33,390 nt of DNA from Anaerolineae bacterium (GTDB taxonomy: Bacteria > Chloroflexota > Anaerolineae > Anaerolineales > E44-bin32). The stretch covers positions 1 through 33,390 of the forward strand of contig DUET01000014.1 in NCBI GenBank assembly GCA_011192015.1, given 5' to 3'. The position numbers were made by a program, and so were the translations under genes. The notes beneath the pieces are model-generated. The model had not been told where the DNA came from, ran no database searches, and was given only the letters and a program-made list of their open reading frames with translations. Every line of letters begins with the position of its first letter. The first letter of the stretch is position 1. Below are positions 23,698 through 31,113 of this stretch, piece after piece.

Positions 23698-25626
23698 TCA
23701 TTCCCCTCCTTCTTCCAATACACCGGATTTAACGATCAAACCATGTTCCATATCTGCGATCGCTTGAGCCACTTGTTCAAAGGCCACGCGTTGCTTGCGA
23801 TACAAATCGGCTTCCGACATGGCCAAGCGCATGGCCACGTCTCGAACCTTCCGTCCTTCCAAGATCTTCATCTCCAGGATGTTGTAGAGGATCCACTCCG
23901 CGGTGAAGCGACGTTCGCCCTCGGGCCGCACACGTTCGATGGCCCTGCGCAGGATCGCCCGTAACGCATTCACCGGATTGCCATCATGTTCCTCCAGGGA
24001 TTCACGCACGATCTGAAGCTTCAACAACGGGCTGTTCGTCAGCCGCGGGCCTCCCCAGAAATGAGCCAGCGCATCCCGAACCAAGTTCACGAAATCGGCC
24101 TCGGTTTGCACTCCGTCCAGCCGATCCATGAAGGATTCCACGCTCCCATAGCGAACCGCAGCCCGCATCCTTTGGAAGGCTTCCACTTGCGGAACCAAGC
24201 GATCGACCACGCTGAAGACCTCGCGCTGCAGTCGCCGATCGGAAAGCGCATTCGCAGCTCTCTCCACCATGATGCTCAATACCTGCTCTTCCTCGGGATC
24301 GAATTCTGGTTTGGGGGATTTTGCGTACAGCCCCAGCAAGCCGATGATTTCGTTGGAAATCGGAGAATGAAGCGGAACCAACCAATAGGAATCCCAAGTG
24401 AATACGGTTCCCAAGTTATCGAAACTGACGCGATTGTTGTTCATCTGCATCGACGGCAAATCGCCCGAATCCCGCAACGGATTGTCCGGCCCAACGGCGA
24501 CCTCCAACTCCAACCCCTCGGGTCCCATTGCGGCTACGAACGCTGACCTGACCGATGAGATATCACACACAGCATTGAGCACCGATTCCAGGAATTGGCG
24601 CAGATCGCCGGTTGTCAGAAGCCGATCTTCCAGCAGGTGAAGACGGGTGATATCGTTACGATCTTCGCCATAGAAGAGCCAGCGCTCGAAAGTCGGGCGC
24701 GTCAGCGTAATGGCAAACTGCAGCACCAGCAGAGAGGCCACCATCGCGAAGGGCGTTACAAGGCCTTCTTCCACACCCAAGAAGTTCGCCGTCCGACTGA
24801 CCAATATCGTCACCGCCGCCACGGTGGAAGCGACCACGGGCCCTCTCAGGATCCATTGAAACAGGCGGCTCTTGACGACGCGGTCAGGATGCGAGACCCC
24901 GAAATAGGCCACAGCGTAGGCCATCATCACCATCAAGGCGGTGATGGAAACGTTGATCAAGAAGAGCATCAACCAGAACAGATACGGCAGGCTGGCGATC
25001 AATGCCTCTCCGAAGAGCATCATGAAAGGATAGGCTGCGAACAGCGGAGCGATCGCACCGAGCATCAGGTAGGCCATGCGGCGTTTGCTGACCTTGGTGA
25101 GGCAGCGTTGATAGGCTCTCCAGAAATTCCAACCCGCAATGATCAATCCGCCAAAGAAGTAGATCGTGAAAAAGGAGAAGAGAGGCCCGGGGGTCAAGTA
25201 AACCGCATCTCCGGCTCGTTGAGGGACCTCCCCTATCCAGGGTGTAAATGCGGCCACCAGCAATGTTGCGAGGCTCAATAGGAAGCTCAAACGCACTACC
25301 AGAAGGCGCCGGCCGCGCGAAACCCTGCCCGTTGTGGCCAACAGGGCATCGGAAAGGAGCAGATAGGCTGCCGGCACGAAGCTGATGCCAACCCACTGCA
25401 GGCGCAACCAGATTTCGATCTCACTGTCCGGAAGGGAGGAACTTGCGAGCACATCGCCGAAATAGGCCACAGTGACCGTAGCCAGCAACAGGGCAAACGC
25501 CCGGGCAACGCGCTCCCTCAAATTGAATGTCAGGGCATAGAGCAGTAAGGAAAACGCGGTGATGGTGTTACCAATGCTCAAGACCCGATTCAGGAGCACC
25601 AACGCATTTAATAACAACTCGACCAT
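23698..25626 (-). CDS. Multi-TM sensor with GAF-like domain and C-terminal HTH-like segment
   Basis: A 642-residue protein of unusual build. Residues 1-310 hold about 7-9 hydrophobic helices, resembling the 7TM N-terminal region of some histidine kinases (HisKA_7TM). A short helix with RLHLLEDRLLTTGDLRQFLES (328-348) leads to a GAF-like sensor domain at about 340-465 (SVRSAFVAAM, WLVPLHSPISNEIIGLLGLYAK, FDPEEEQVLSIMVERAANAL). No HisKA, H-box, HATPase or GGDEF motif follows. The C-terminus (about 572-625) reads FTAEWILYNILEMKILEGRK, then VRDVAMRLAMSEADLYRKQRVAFEQVA, which looks like a helix-turn-helix. By inference it is a membrane-bound one-component regulator, or a kinase relative whose catalytic part was replaced. 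Its ATG lies 9 bases after the upstream GNAT stop, so the two are co-transcribed. Confidence 0.72.
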   Translation of the reverse strand: MVELLLNALVLLNRVLSIGNTITAFSLLLYALTFNLRERVARAFALLLATVTVAYFGDVLASSSLPDSEIEIWLRLQWVGISFVPAAYLLLSDALLATTGRVSRGRRLLVVRLSFLLSLATLLVAAFTPWIGEVPQRAGDAVYLTPGPLFSFFTIYFFGGLIIAGWNFWRAYQRCLTKVSKRRMAYLMLGAIAPLFAAYPFMMLFGEALIASLPYLFWLMLFLINVSITALMVMMAYAVAYFGVSHPDRVVKSRLFQWILRGPVVASTVAAVTILVSRTANFLGVEEGLVTPFAMVASLLVLQFAITLTRPTFERWLFYGEDRNDITRLHLLEDRLLTTGDLRQFLESVLNAVCDISSVRSAFVAAMGPEGLELEVAVGPDNPLRDSGDLPSMQMNNNRVSFDNLGTVFTWDSYWLVPLHSPISNEIIGLLGLYAKSPKPEFDPEEEQVLSIMVERAANALSDRRLQREVFSVVDRLVPQVEAFQRMRAAVRYGSVESFMDRLDGVQTEADFVNLVRDALAHFWGGPRLTNSPLLKLQIVRESLEEHDGNPVNALRAILRRAIERVRPEGERRFTAEWILYNILEMKILEGRKVRDVAMRLAMSEADLYRKQRVAFEQVAQAIADMEHGLIVKSGVLEEGGE

Positions 25627-25635
25627 CAGCTCGAC

Positions 25636-26181
25636 CTACATATAAGTTAGCTCATGCACAAAGAACAGCGCGATATCTTGATCATGGTAGTAGCGATCGC
25701 TGTAACCAGCGAAGATAAAGCCCATCTTCTTTGCCAGCCGAATTGCCGGTATGTTCTTGCTCTGCATCTCCAAGAATAATCGTGTCATGCCGTGCTCGCG
25801 ACACCAGGCACCAGCCGCAACCACCAACCGAGTGCCAATACCCTTGCGCCGGTGTGCTTTCCCCACGGCGAAATCCGTTACCCATCCGGAAGCCGGCGCC
25901 GGCCCTTGAACGAGCGCCAAATAGCCCACGCGGCTTTCATCGAATTCAGCCACCAGAAAGGCGGCGCATTGCGTCCATTCGTTTGTGAGTCTTTGCGGAT
26001 CGCGCGGGTATTGCACACGCATCGGGCGCGGCAACCGCACCTCACGGAACATCACGCCCAATCCGTTGGGATTCTCATCGGTGGCCATCTGCCAGACATG
26101 ATCGGTGTTGTAGGAATGATCGATGCCTACCAGACCCAGGATATCAGAAGAAATCGCCTGTCGAATCTGAATCTCCGCCAA
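25636..26181 (-). CDS. GNAT-family N-acetyltransferase
   Basis: A 181-residue GNAT acetyltransferase. Motif A is TDFAVGKAHRRKGIGTRLVVAAGAWCREHG (RRKGIG is the acetyl-CoA phosphate loop) and motif B is AIRLAKKMGFIFAGYSDRYY. The ending DQDIALFFVHEL is typical of RimI-like/Eis-like small-molecule or protein acetyltransferases, but the substrate is unknown. Start: the frame begins at TTG 26202; TTG 26181 is preferred because GAGAGGTG lies about 6 bases before it and the protein then begins MAEIQIRQAISSD. It is followed after 9 bases by the multi-TM regulator and preceded by a membrane-anchored protein in the same direction. Confidence 0.85.
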   Translation of the reverse strand: MAEIQIRQAISSDILGLVGIDHSYNTDHVWQMATDENPNGLGVMFREVRLPRPMRVQYPRDPQRLTNEWTQCAAFLVAEFDESRVGYLALVQGPAPASGWVTDFAVGKAHRRKGIGTRLVVAAGAWCREHGMTRLFLEMQSKNIPAIRLAKKMGFIFAGYSDRYYHDQDIALFFVHELTYM

Positions 26182-26226
26182 CCCACACACCTCTCTTAAC
26201 AATCCCAGGGCCCCTGGTAGTTGTGA

Positions 26227-26910
26227 TCAAGGACTGGGAACCACGCGCACCCGGATCACACATTCCGGAGCAGGCACTCCGGCAGTGTCGGTGACCACTA
26301 ATCGAAAGTAGTATTCCCCTGCCAGAAGCCAAGTCGTGTCCCAGATACCAAGCACATCATCGATCTTCGGTTCATCGCCTGCTGCGACAACGTTCCATGA
26401 AGATCCCGGACTCACCAAACGGTAATGGAACTGATAGAAACCAAAAGCCGTATGAGTCGCCGTTCCCCGAACTTCGATCACGCCGCTGACCGTGCTCCCA
26501 TCCTGTGGAACTACCAGATTCACGTTCGGATCCGGACACCCGATCTCAGGCAGGGCTTCCAGAATCGCGATGGTTTCTTGAGGCAGCACATCCCCTGAAG
26601 CCGCTTCAGCCTCCTGTGTCGAGAGCAGATCCACCTCTCCATCAGGCGTTGTGTTCACATTCGCCAAATACGCAGGAGCAACGAAATTAGCCACGACGAA
26701 GGTGGCCACTCCAAGAGCGAATGTCAGGACCAGCATGGCACCGGATTGTGTAAGCTTGCTCAGAGAACGTTCGCGCTCCAAACCAAACATGGCTTTGCGG
26801 TACTGGTTCGCTCGGATCAAGCTCAATCTGAGATAAATCAGCATTCCGAACAGCAGTATGAAGTAGATCCAGGTTTGGTTTTCCTCGATAAAGAGAAGGG
26901 CTTTTTCCAT
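26227..26910 (-). CDS. Membrane-anchored protein with Ig-like extracytoplasmic domain
   Basis: A 227-residue protein of unknown function. Two hydrophobic segments are visible, about 14-29 and 57-78, separated by a basic Arg/Lys loop (RANQYRKAMFGLERERSLSK), suggesting a cytoplasmic hairpin with both N- and C-termini outside, or an inner stem that presents residues 80-227 to the outside. The C-terminal part (VVPQDGSTVSGVIEVRGTA, IWDTTWLLAGEYYFRLVVTDTAGVPAPECVIRVRVV) has the alternating beta pattern and PxDGxxVxGxxxVxG motif of Ig/Big-like folds. Cys 125 and Cys 217 could form a disulphide. Start ATG with GGTGG 5 bases upstream. It is 12 bases downstream of punA and 45 bases before the GNAT gene, so it is part of the same operon. 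I do not recognise the family. Confidence 0.75.
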   Translation of the reverse strand: MEKALLFIEENQTWIYFILLFGMLIYLRLSLIRANQYRKAMFGLERERSLSKLTQSGAMLVLTFALGVATFVVANFVAPAYLANVNTTPDGEVDLLSTQEAEAASGDVLPQETIAILEALPEIGCPDPNVNLVVPQDGSTVSGVIEVRGTATHTAFGFYQFHYRLVSPGSSWNVVAAGDEPKIDDVLGIWDTTWLLAGEYYFRLVVTDTAGVPAPECVIRVRVVPSP

Positions 26911-26922
26911 TCGTCCACCAGC

Positions 26923-27771
26923 TTATAGCCAGCGAAGAAGCCCCCCTATCAGCGTTGTAAGCTTCGGTACGATCTTCTTGCCTGCTTCCAATACTTCTTC
27001 ATGCGTGGTAATCGTCTCGCCATCCAAGTTGGCCTTGTTGCTGATACCCGATACACCCAGAACCCGGGTTCCGCCGTGACGGGCGACGATGACTTCCGCC
27101 ACCGTGGACATGCCTACAGCATCAGCTCCCACAGCTCTCAAGAAACGCAGGTCCGCCGGCGTTTCGAAATTGGGGCCTCCCAGGCAGATGTAGACGCCCT
27201 CGTACAATCCGATCTTTTCTTTATTGGCGACTTTCCTTGCTGCGGCCATGAGTTCCCGATCATAGGCCTGACTCATATCAGGAAAGCGCGGACCGAAGGA
27301 GGCCAAATTGGGACCGCGCAGTGGGGAGGCGCCAGCCATGCCCATGTAATTGATGTGATCCGTGATCAGCATCAATTCGCCGGGTTCGAAATCGGGATTG
27401 ACAGCCCCGGCAGCGTTGGTAACGATCAAGATCTCGACGCCCATGCTCTGCATGACCCGAACAGAGAGGCCGATGCGCGACATCGAGTATCCTTCGTAGT
27501 AGTGTGAACGGCCTTGCAGCACGAAAACCGATTGCCCTTCGAGTTCGCCCAACACTAATTGGCCTGAGTGGCCTTCAATCGTGGAAACAGGCCAGCCAGG
27601 AACATCCGCCGCAGGAATCTTGATGCCCTCGGTGACGGAATCCGCCAAGCCTCCCAGGCCCGATCCCAAGATCATTCCCACACGCGGTTGAATGGAAGTG
27701 CGCGATTGCAGGAATTGGGTCGCTTGCTCGATTTCTTCAAGACTGAGGAATTGCTTCTCTCCTGGCACCAT
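26923..27771 (-). CDS. punA: Purine nucleoside phosphorylase (PNP-I/II, trimeric type)
   Basis: Splits purine nucleosides with phosphate to base and ribose-1-phosphate in purine salvage. All the usual trimeric PNP motifs are present in 282 residues: GSGLGGLA (36-43), the phosphate loop GHSG (67-70), QGRSHYYEGY (86-95; R88, H90, Y92), TNAAGAVN (118-125), GGPNFETPADL (198-208, with the ribose/base-contacting E203), GMSTVAE (220-226) and the base-recognition GISNKAN (242-248). The Asn/Lys-type ISNKA suggests guanosine/inosine specificity. ATG with AGGAG 3 bases upstream. The start overlaps the end of the upstream recombinase frame by 35 bases, which suggests translational coupling. 12 bases follow to the next gene. 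Confidence 0.93.
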   Translation of the reverse strand: MVPGEKQFLSLEEIEQATQFLQSRTSIQPRVGMILGSGLGGLADSVTEGIKIPAADVPGWPVSTIEGHSGQLVLGELEGQSVFVLQGRSHYYEGYSMSRIGLSVRVMQSMGVEILIVTNAAGAVNPDFEPGELMLITDHINYMGMAGASPLRGPNLASFGPRFPDMSQAYDRELMAAARKVANKEKIGLYEGVYICLGGPNFETPADLRFLRAVGADAVGMSTVAEVIVARHGGTRVLGVSGISNKANLDGETITTHEEVLEAGKKIVPKLTTLIGGLLRWL

Positions 27772-28627
27772 CTTCTCCTGTCAAAGCAGCCTCGCGGATA
27801 AGCCGGATGGCTGTTGGGCTTGAAAGCCCCAGCATGCGCTGGACTTCGCGCGTGCTCAATCCCTTACAGAGCAGATGGTTGGCCAGTGTGTGACGCAATG
27901 TATGTGGAGAAACCTCATCACCCAAACCTAACACCCCCGCCCAATGCTTCACTACCAACCACAGCCCTTGCCGACTAAGCCTTCGGCCGCGCTGATTCAG
28001 GAACAGCGCCTGTTCCTGCGGATGCTTCTCCAGATTGGGACGCCCCTCATACAAATACACATGAAGGGGTTCTCTGGCTACATTCAAAGGCAATCGGACG
28101 CCAGCCCTCAAAGGCAAAGAAATCATTCCGGTGTCGAGATCGATATCGGAAACCTGCAGCGCAATCGTATCCGTGGCTCTCAAGCCTGTGGCGTACAGCA
28201 GCGCTAAGATAGCTGCATCTCTCCTACCCCTTGCTGTGCTCAATCCCGTGGGCGCATCCAACAAGGCGTTGACCTCATCCTGGGTAAGTACTCGTGGAGG
28301 CTTCCTTGGAGCTGCTGGAGGCTTCAGGGTATCGACCAGCGAGTGTTCACATCTTCGTTCCACAAGGCTGATGTATTCCAGGAAGCATCGCAGGGCAGCC
28401 ATCTTCCTGGATATCGTAGCCGGTCGGAATTCCCTTTGCGTCAGCCAATCGACATAGGCCTTGAGACAATCCTTGCTGATATCTTCGGGATGTAACTCGC
28501 TCCCTAGTTCCGATGAAACGACATCAGCCATCTGAGTCAGATCTGCTCGGTATGCAAGAAGTGTATTCTTGGCCCTGCCCTTTCGAACATCCAAATAGAC
28601 GATGAAATCTTGGATACATTTCTTCAT
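27737..28627 (-). CDS. Tyrosine-recombinase-like protein (XerC/D family) lacking the catalytic Tyr
   Basis: A 296-residue protein with both domains of XerC/D site-specific recombinases: an N-terminal SAM-like core-binding domain (NTLLAYRADL; PATISRKMAALRCFLEYI) and a catalytic domain. In the latter, LLYATGLRATD gives Arg I (R150) and SPHTLRHTLANHLL gives the H-x-x-R box (H242, R245). The expected GHSS...xxxxxxY end reads GLSSPTAIRLIRE: His III is Leu (L268) and the nucleophilic Tyr position is Ile (I277). The beta-hairpin Lys is also not evident. As read it cannot cut DNA by the family mechanism. Start: ATG 28627 with GGGGGA 4 bases upstream; longer starts at 28657/28645 lack an RBS and lie upstream of the predicted transcript start. 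It overlaps punA by 35 bases. Confidence 0.83.
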   Translation of the reverse strand: MKKCIQDFIVYLDVRKGRAKNTLLAYRADLTQMADVVSSELGSELHPEDISKDCLKAYVDWLTQREFRPATISRKMAALRCFLEYISLVERRCEHSLVDTLKPPAAPRKPPRVLTQDEVNALLDAPTGLSTARGRRDAAILALLYATGLRATDTIALQVSDIDLDTGMISLPLRAGVRLPLNVAREPLHVYLYEGRPNLEKHPQEQALFLNQRGRRLSRQGLWLVVKHWAGVLGLGDEVSPHTLRHTLANHLLCKGLSTREVQRMLGLSSPTAIRLIREAALTGEDGARREAIPQS

Positions 28628-28659
28628 TGGTCCCCCGTTTTCCATTGTATGGCGCAACC

Positions 28660-28686
28660 ATTATACCATTGCTCACCAAATGCCAA
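28660..28686 (-). promoter_or_regulatory. Candidate promoter of the recombinase-punA-ftsK run
   Basis: Minus strand TTGGCA (28686-28681), a 15-base spacer, and a perfect TATAAT (28665-28660) preceded by TGG, i.e. an extended -10. RNA would begin near 28653, upstream of the preferred ATG at 28627 but downstream of the longest-frame start. The seven genes from here to 20285 all run the same way with gaps under 70 bases, so this could drive them all. Confidence 0.58.
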
Positions 28687-28756
28687 ACAAATCCATGTTT
28701 ATTTCATTCTATGCCGAAAACGTAACTCCAGGCACTAACGTTGATACGGCACGCGT

Positions 28757-29731
28757 TCATAATTCTTGACTGATTTGCTCCAATTCCTCCATATGATCAG
28801 GTGATAGTCTCAATCCCGCTGCCCCTAAGTTATCATCGAGCTGTTCGAGTGAGCGCGGGCCGATGATCGGGCTGGTTACGGAAGGACGTGTCAGTTGCCA
28901 ACCCAGCGCCATTTGCGAGATCGTTCTACCCTGTGCCTCGGCCAGCGTGCGTAATTTTGCCAGCGTTTCCCACACCCGATCATCCTGCATGTAGGTTTGG
29001 ATGCGCTTGCTCATCGAACCGCGACTTTCCGCGGGGGGTGTCACACCTCGTTCATACTTCCCGGTGAGGAATCCACCCGCCAGCGGGCTGTAAGGGATCA
29101 CGCCCAAACCATAGGTTTGGCAAACGGCCTCCAGCTCACGCTCGTATTCCTGCCGATGGATCAGGTTGTAGTGAGGCTGCAGGCATGTGAAACGCGCCAG
29201 CTTGCGCCGGTCCGAAACCCAAAGGGCTTGCATCAGCCGCCAAGCCGGAAAATTTGAACACCCGATGTAGCGCACTTGGCCCCCGCGTACCAAATCATCC
29301 AACGCACAGAGGGTTTCTTCGATGGAGGTGTCCTCATCAGGCCAATGGATTTGGTAAAGGTCGATGTAGTCGGTTTGAAGACGCCGCAACGATCCTCGGA
29401 CCGCGTTGAGAATGTGGCGTCGCGAGTTTCCTTCGTCATTCGGACCATCCCCCATCCGTCCCCGCACTTTGGTGGCGATCACCACCTGATGGCGCCGGAC
29501 AACCCCCTTCTTGAGCCATTTGCCAAGTATCGTCTCGGCCACACCCCCCGGATTGCCCTCCACCCAGCGCGAGTAGATATCGGCCGTATCGATGAAATTG
29601 ATACCCGCCTCGGCGGCAGTCGTAAGCACGGTATAGGAAGTCTCCTCGTCTGCCGTCCAACCGAACTGCATCGTACCCAAGCAGAGTTCGGAAACCTTCA
29701 AACCTGTCGAACCCAGGATTCGGTATTCCAT
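28757..29731 (-). CDS. Aldo/keto reductase
   Basis: A 324-residue NADPH-dependent oxidoreductase of the (beta/alpha)8 AKR superfamily. The catalytic tetrad is in place: D48 (FIDTADIYS), Y53, K88 (IATKVRG) and H129 (DLYQIHWPD). The cofactor pocket is visible as CSNFPAWRLMQA, YSPLAGGFLTGKY and SPIIGPRSLEQLDDNL near the C-terminus. It fits the AKR11/12-like branch (YghZ/Tas-like general stress reductases) and the physiological substrate is unknown. Start: the frame extends to ATG 29758, but ATG 29731, with AAGGA 7 bases upstream and the natural MEYRILGSTGLKVSEL beginning, is preferred. It stands as a single gene between the operon at 28627 and the degV terminator. Confidence 0.92.
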   Translation of the reverse strand: MEYRILGSTGLKVSELCLGTMQFGWTADEETSYTVLTTAAEAGINFIDTADIYSRWVEGNPGGVAETILGKWLKKGVVRRHQVVIATKVRGRMGDGPNDEGNSRRHILNAVRGSLRRLQTDYIDLYQIHWPDEDTSIEETLCALDDLVRGGQVRYIGCSNFPAWRLMQALWVSDRRKLARFTCLQPHYNLIHRQEYERELEAVCQTYGLGVIPYSPLAGGFLTGKYERGVTPPAESRGSMSKRIQTYMQDDRVWETLAKLRTLAEAQGRTISQMALGWQLTRPSVTSPIIGPRSLEQLDDNLGAAGLRLSPDHMEELEQISQEL

Positions 29732-29883
29732 CCACAAGTCCTTTTCGCCTGCAAACATACTGTAAACCGATTCCCGCCGCTGTCAAGAAAACCAGTTGTA
29801 TGCCACGGATTCACCACCCGAGTCCTTCAAGAAGAATGGACAGAGGGAATGGTCGGATGGATTCGGGCTGCCCGATCCGGGAA

Positions 29884-29933
29884 AAATGCCCAGGCCCCCG
29901 CCCCACTCTTGCGAGTGAGATCGGGAGGCCTGG
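29884..29933 (-). terminator. Rho-independent terminator after degV
   Basis: Minus strand: CCAGGCC (29933-29927) pairs with GGCCTGG (29896-29890), with a smaller CACTC/GAGTG hairpin inside, and the stem is followed by GCATTTTTCC. It lies 44 bases beyond the degV stop. Confidence 0.75.
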
Positions 29934-29976
29934 TGATCACGGGTGCGTTTGGGAAATTCAGGGGTTTTCGTACTTG

Positions 29977-30825
29977 CTAGAGCCCGTAACTGAAGGCTAT
30001 ACCAACGGTTCCCGGACCAGCATGCGTTCCAACCACAGGGCTGACCACGCTGATATATGACTCGACTGCATCGCAGCGTTCTTGCATGGCCTGCAGCACT
30101 TCCACAGCTTCATCCTGTGCATTGGCATGCAGCGCTGCCAAGCGTATCTTCTCCTTACCCGCCAGCCGCTGTGCCACCAGTTCCAGCATCCTGGCCTTGG
30201 CCTTCTTCTTCGTGCGAATGCTTTCGACTGCTTCCACCCGCCCATCTCGGACTTCAAGGACCGGTTTGAGGCTGAGCGCGGTTCCAAGAAGTCTCTTTGC
30301 CCCTCCGATGCGTCCTCCACGGTGAAGGAATTCAAGCGTGTCGACAACGAAGATCACGCCGACTTGATCCACCGCTTTGCGCGCATACTGGACCAGCTCA
30401 TCGAAGGTCATCCCATCCGCTGCTGCGCGGGCAGCGGCAAGCACTTGGAAACCCTGCGCCATGGATACAGATCGTGTATCCACGATCTCGATCTTGGCAT
30501 CTGGAAACTGGCTCTTGGCCGTCTCTGCGGATTGAATCGTGCCGGAGAGTTCGCTGGAAACCAGGATCGCCAGGATCGGCGTTCCCTTCTCAACATGAGG
30601 TTTGAATAGTTCCACGAACATACCGGCCGTTGCTTGCGAGGTCGTGGGCGTGATGCTATCCGTTTCTAGGCGCTTATAGAATTGTTCCGGCGTGATGTCC
30701 ACGCCGTCCAGCAAGGTCTCCTCCCCCCAGATCAAGAATTGCAGCGCGACTTCGATTCCAAATTTCTTGATATGTTCTTCTGGTACGGTCGCAAGACTAT
30801 CGGTGATAATTGCAATATCAGACAT
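29977..30825 (-). CDS. DegV family fatty-acid-binding protein
   Basis: A 282-residue DegV protein. The family (FakB) binds long-chain fatty acids and, with the kinase FakA, presents them for phosphorylation in phospholipid synthesis. Visible marks are the start DIAIITDSLATVPEEHIKKF, TTSQATAGMF (fatty-acid headgroup Ser/Thr), VSSELSGTIQSAETAK, DTRSVSMAQGFQV and DTLEFLHRGGRIGGAKRLLG, and the C-terminal SPVVGTHAGPGTVGIAF, all typical. No fakA is in the window. Start: the frame extends to 31023, but ATG 30825, with AAAGGAG about 5 bases upstream, gives the normal N-terminus MSDIAIITDS. It is divergent from the PHP gene at 31114 and ended by the terminator at 29884. Confidence 0.93.
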   Translation of the reverse strand: MSDIAIITDSLATVPEEHIKKFGIEVALQFLIWGEETLLDGVDITPEQFYKRLETDSITPTTSQATAGMFVELFKPHVEKGTPILAILVSSELSGTIQSAETAKSQFPDAKIEIVDTRSVSMAQGFQVLAAARAAADGMTFDELVQYARKAVDQVGVIFVVDTLEFLHRGGRIGGAKRLLGTALSLKPVLEVRDGRVEAVESIRTKKKAKARMLELVAQRLAGKEKIRLAALHANAQDEAVEVLQAMQERCDAVESYISVVSPVVGTHAGPGTVGIAFSYGL

Positions 30826-30951
30826 CAGCTCTCCTTTGTTCCCTGCACCCGGAACTTCCGAAGTTTGTAACCCTTGACAAACCTTGGAGTTGCGTTGCTT
30901 GTTGCCGTTTCCCCTCTCAATACCCCATACGATCCGGGGAAACAACAGGCC

Positions 30952-30957
30952 GATTAT
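30952..30957 (-). promoter_or_regulatory. Candidate -10 element of degV
   Basis: A perfect TATAAT on the minus strand, about 130 bases before the degV ATG. The -35 position is poor, so this is a weak call. The 288-base divergent region 30826-31113 holds this element and the plus-strand candidate at 31005-31033 and nothing else that I can name. Confidence 0.3.
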
Positions 30958-31004
30958 ACACATTCTCTCGAATCGCGCACTGTTCCGAAAGCCGCAAGGC
31001 TGAA

Positions 31005-31033
31005 TTGTCTCCACATGCTGCATGTGCTATGCT
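31005..31033 (+). promoter_or_regulatory. Candidate promoter of the PHP phosphoesterase gene
   Basis: TTGTCT (31005-31010), a 17-base spacer and TATGCT (31028-31033) preceded by TGC, forming an extended -10. RNA would begin near 31040, 74 bases before the ATG at 31114. Both hexamers have two mismatches, so this is tentative. Confidence 0.35.
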
Positions 31034-31113
31034 TCGCGCAGCTATCTTCCAGCAAGCCTCTAGCGCATTCACGCCCGGGGAAGTCATTTCCCCATGCATG
31101 GAGTCCTTCCCGG

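Noticed and set aside
27737-28627. Reading the recombinase as evidence of an integrated mobile element
   Set aside because: No integrase-flanking repeats, tRNA, or cargo genes are visible, and the neighbours are housekeeping genes in operon spacing.
30874-31113. N-terminal extension of the PHP phosphoesterase
   Set aside because: The 80 extra codons have no domain character, the candidate promoter lies inside them, and the typical PHP start follows ATG 31114.
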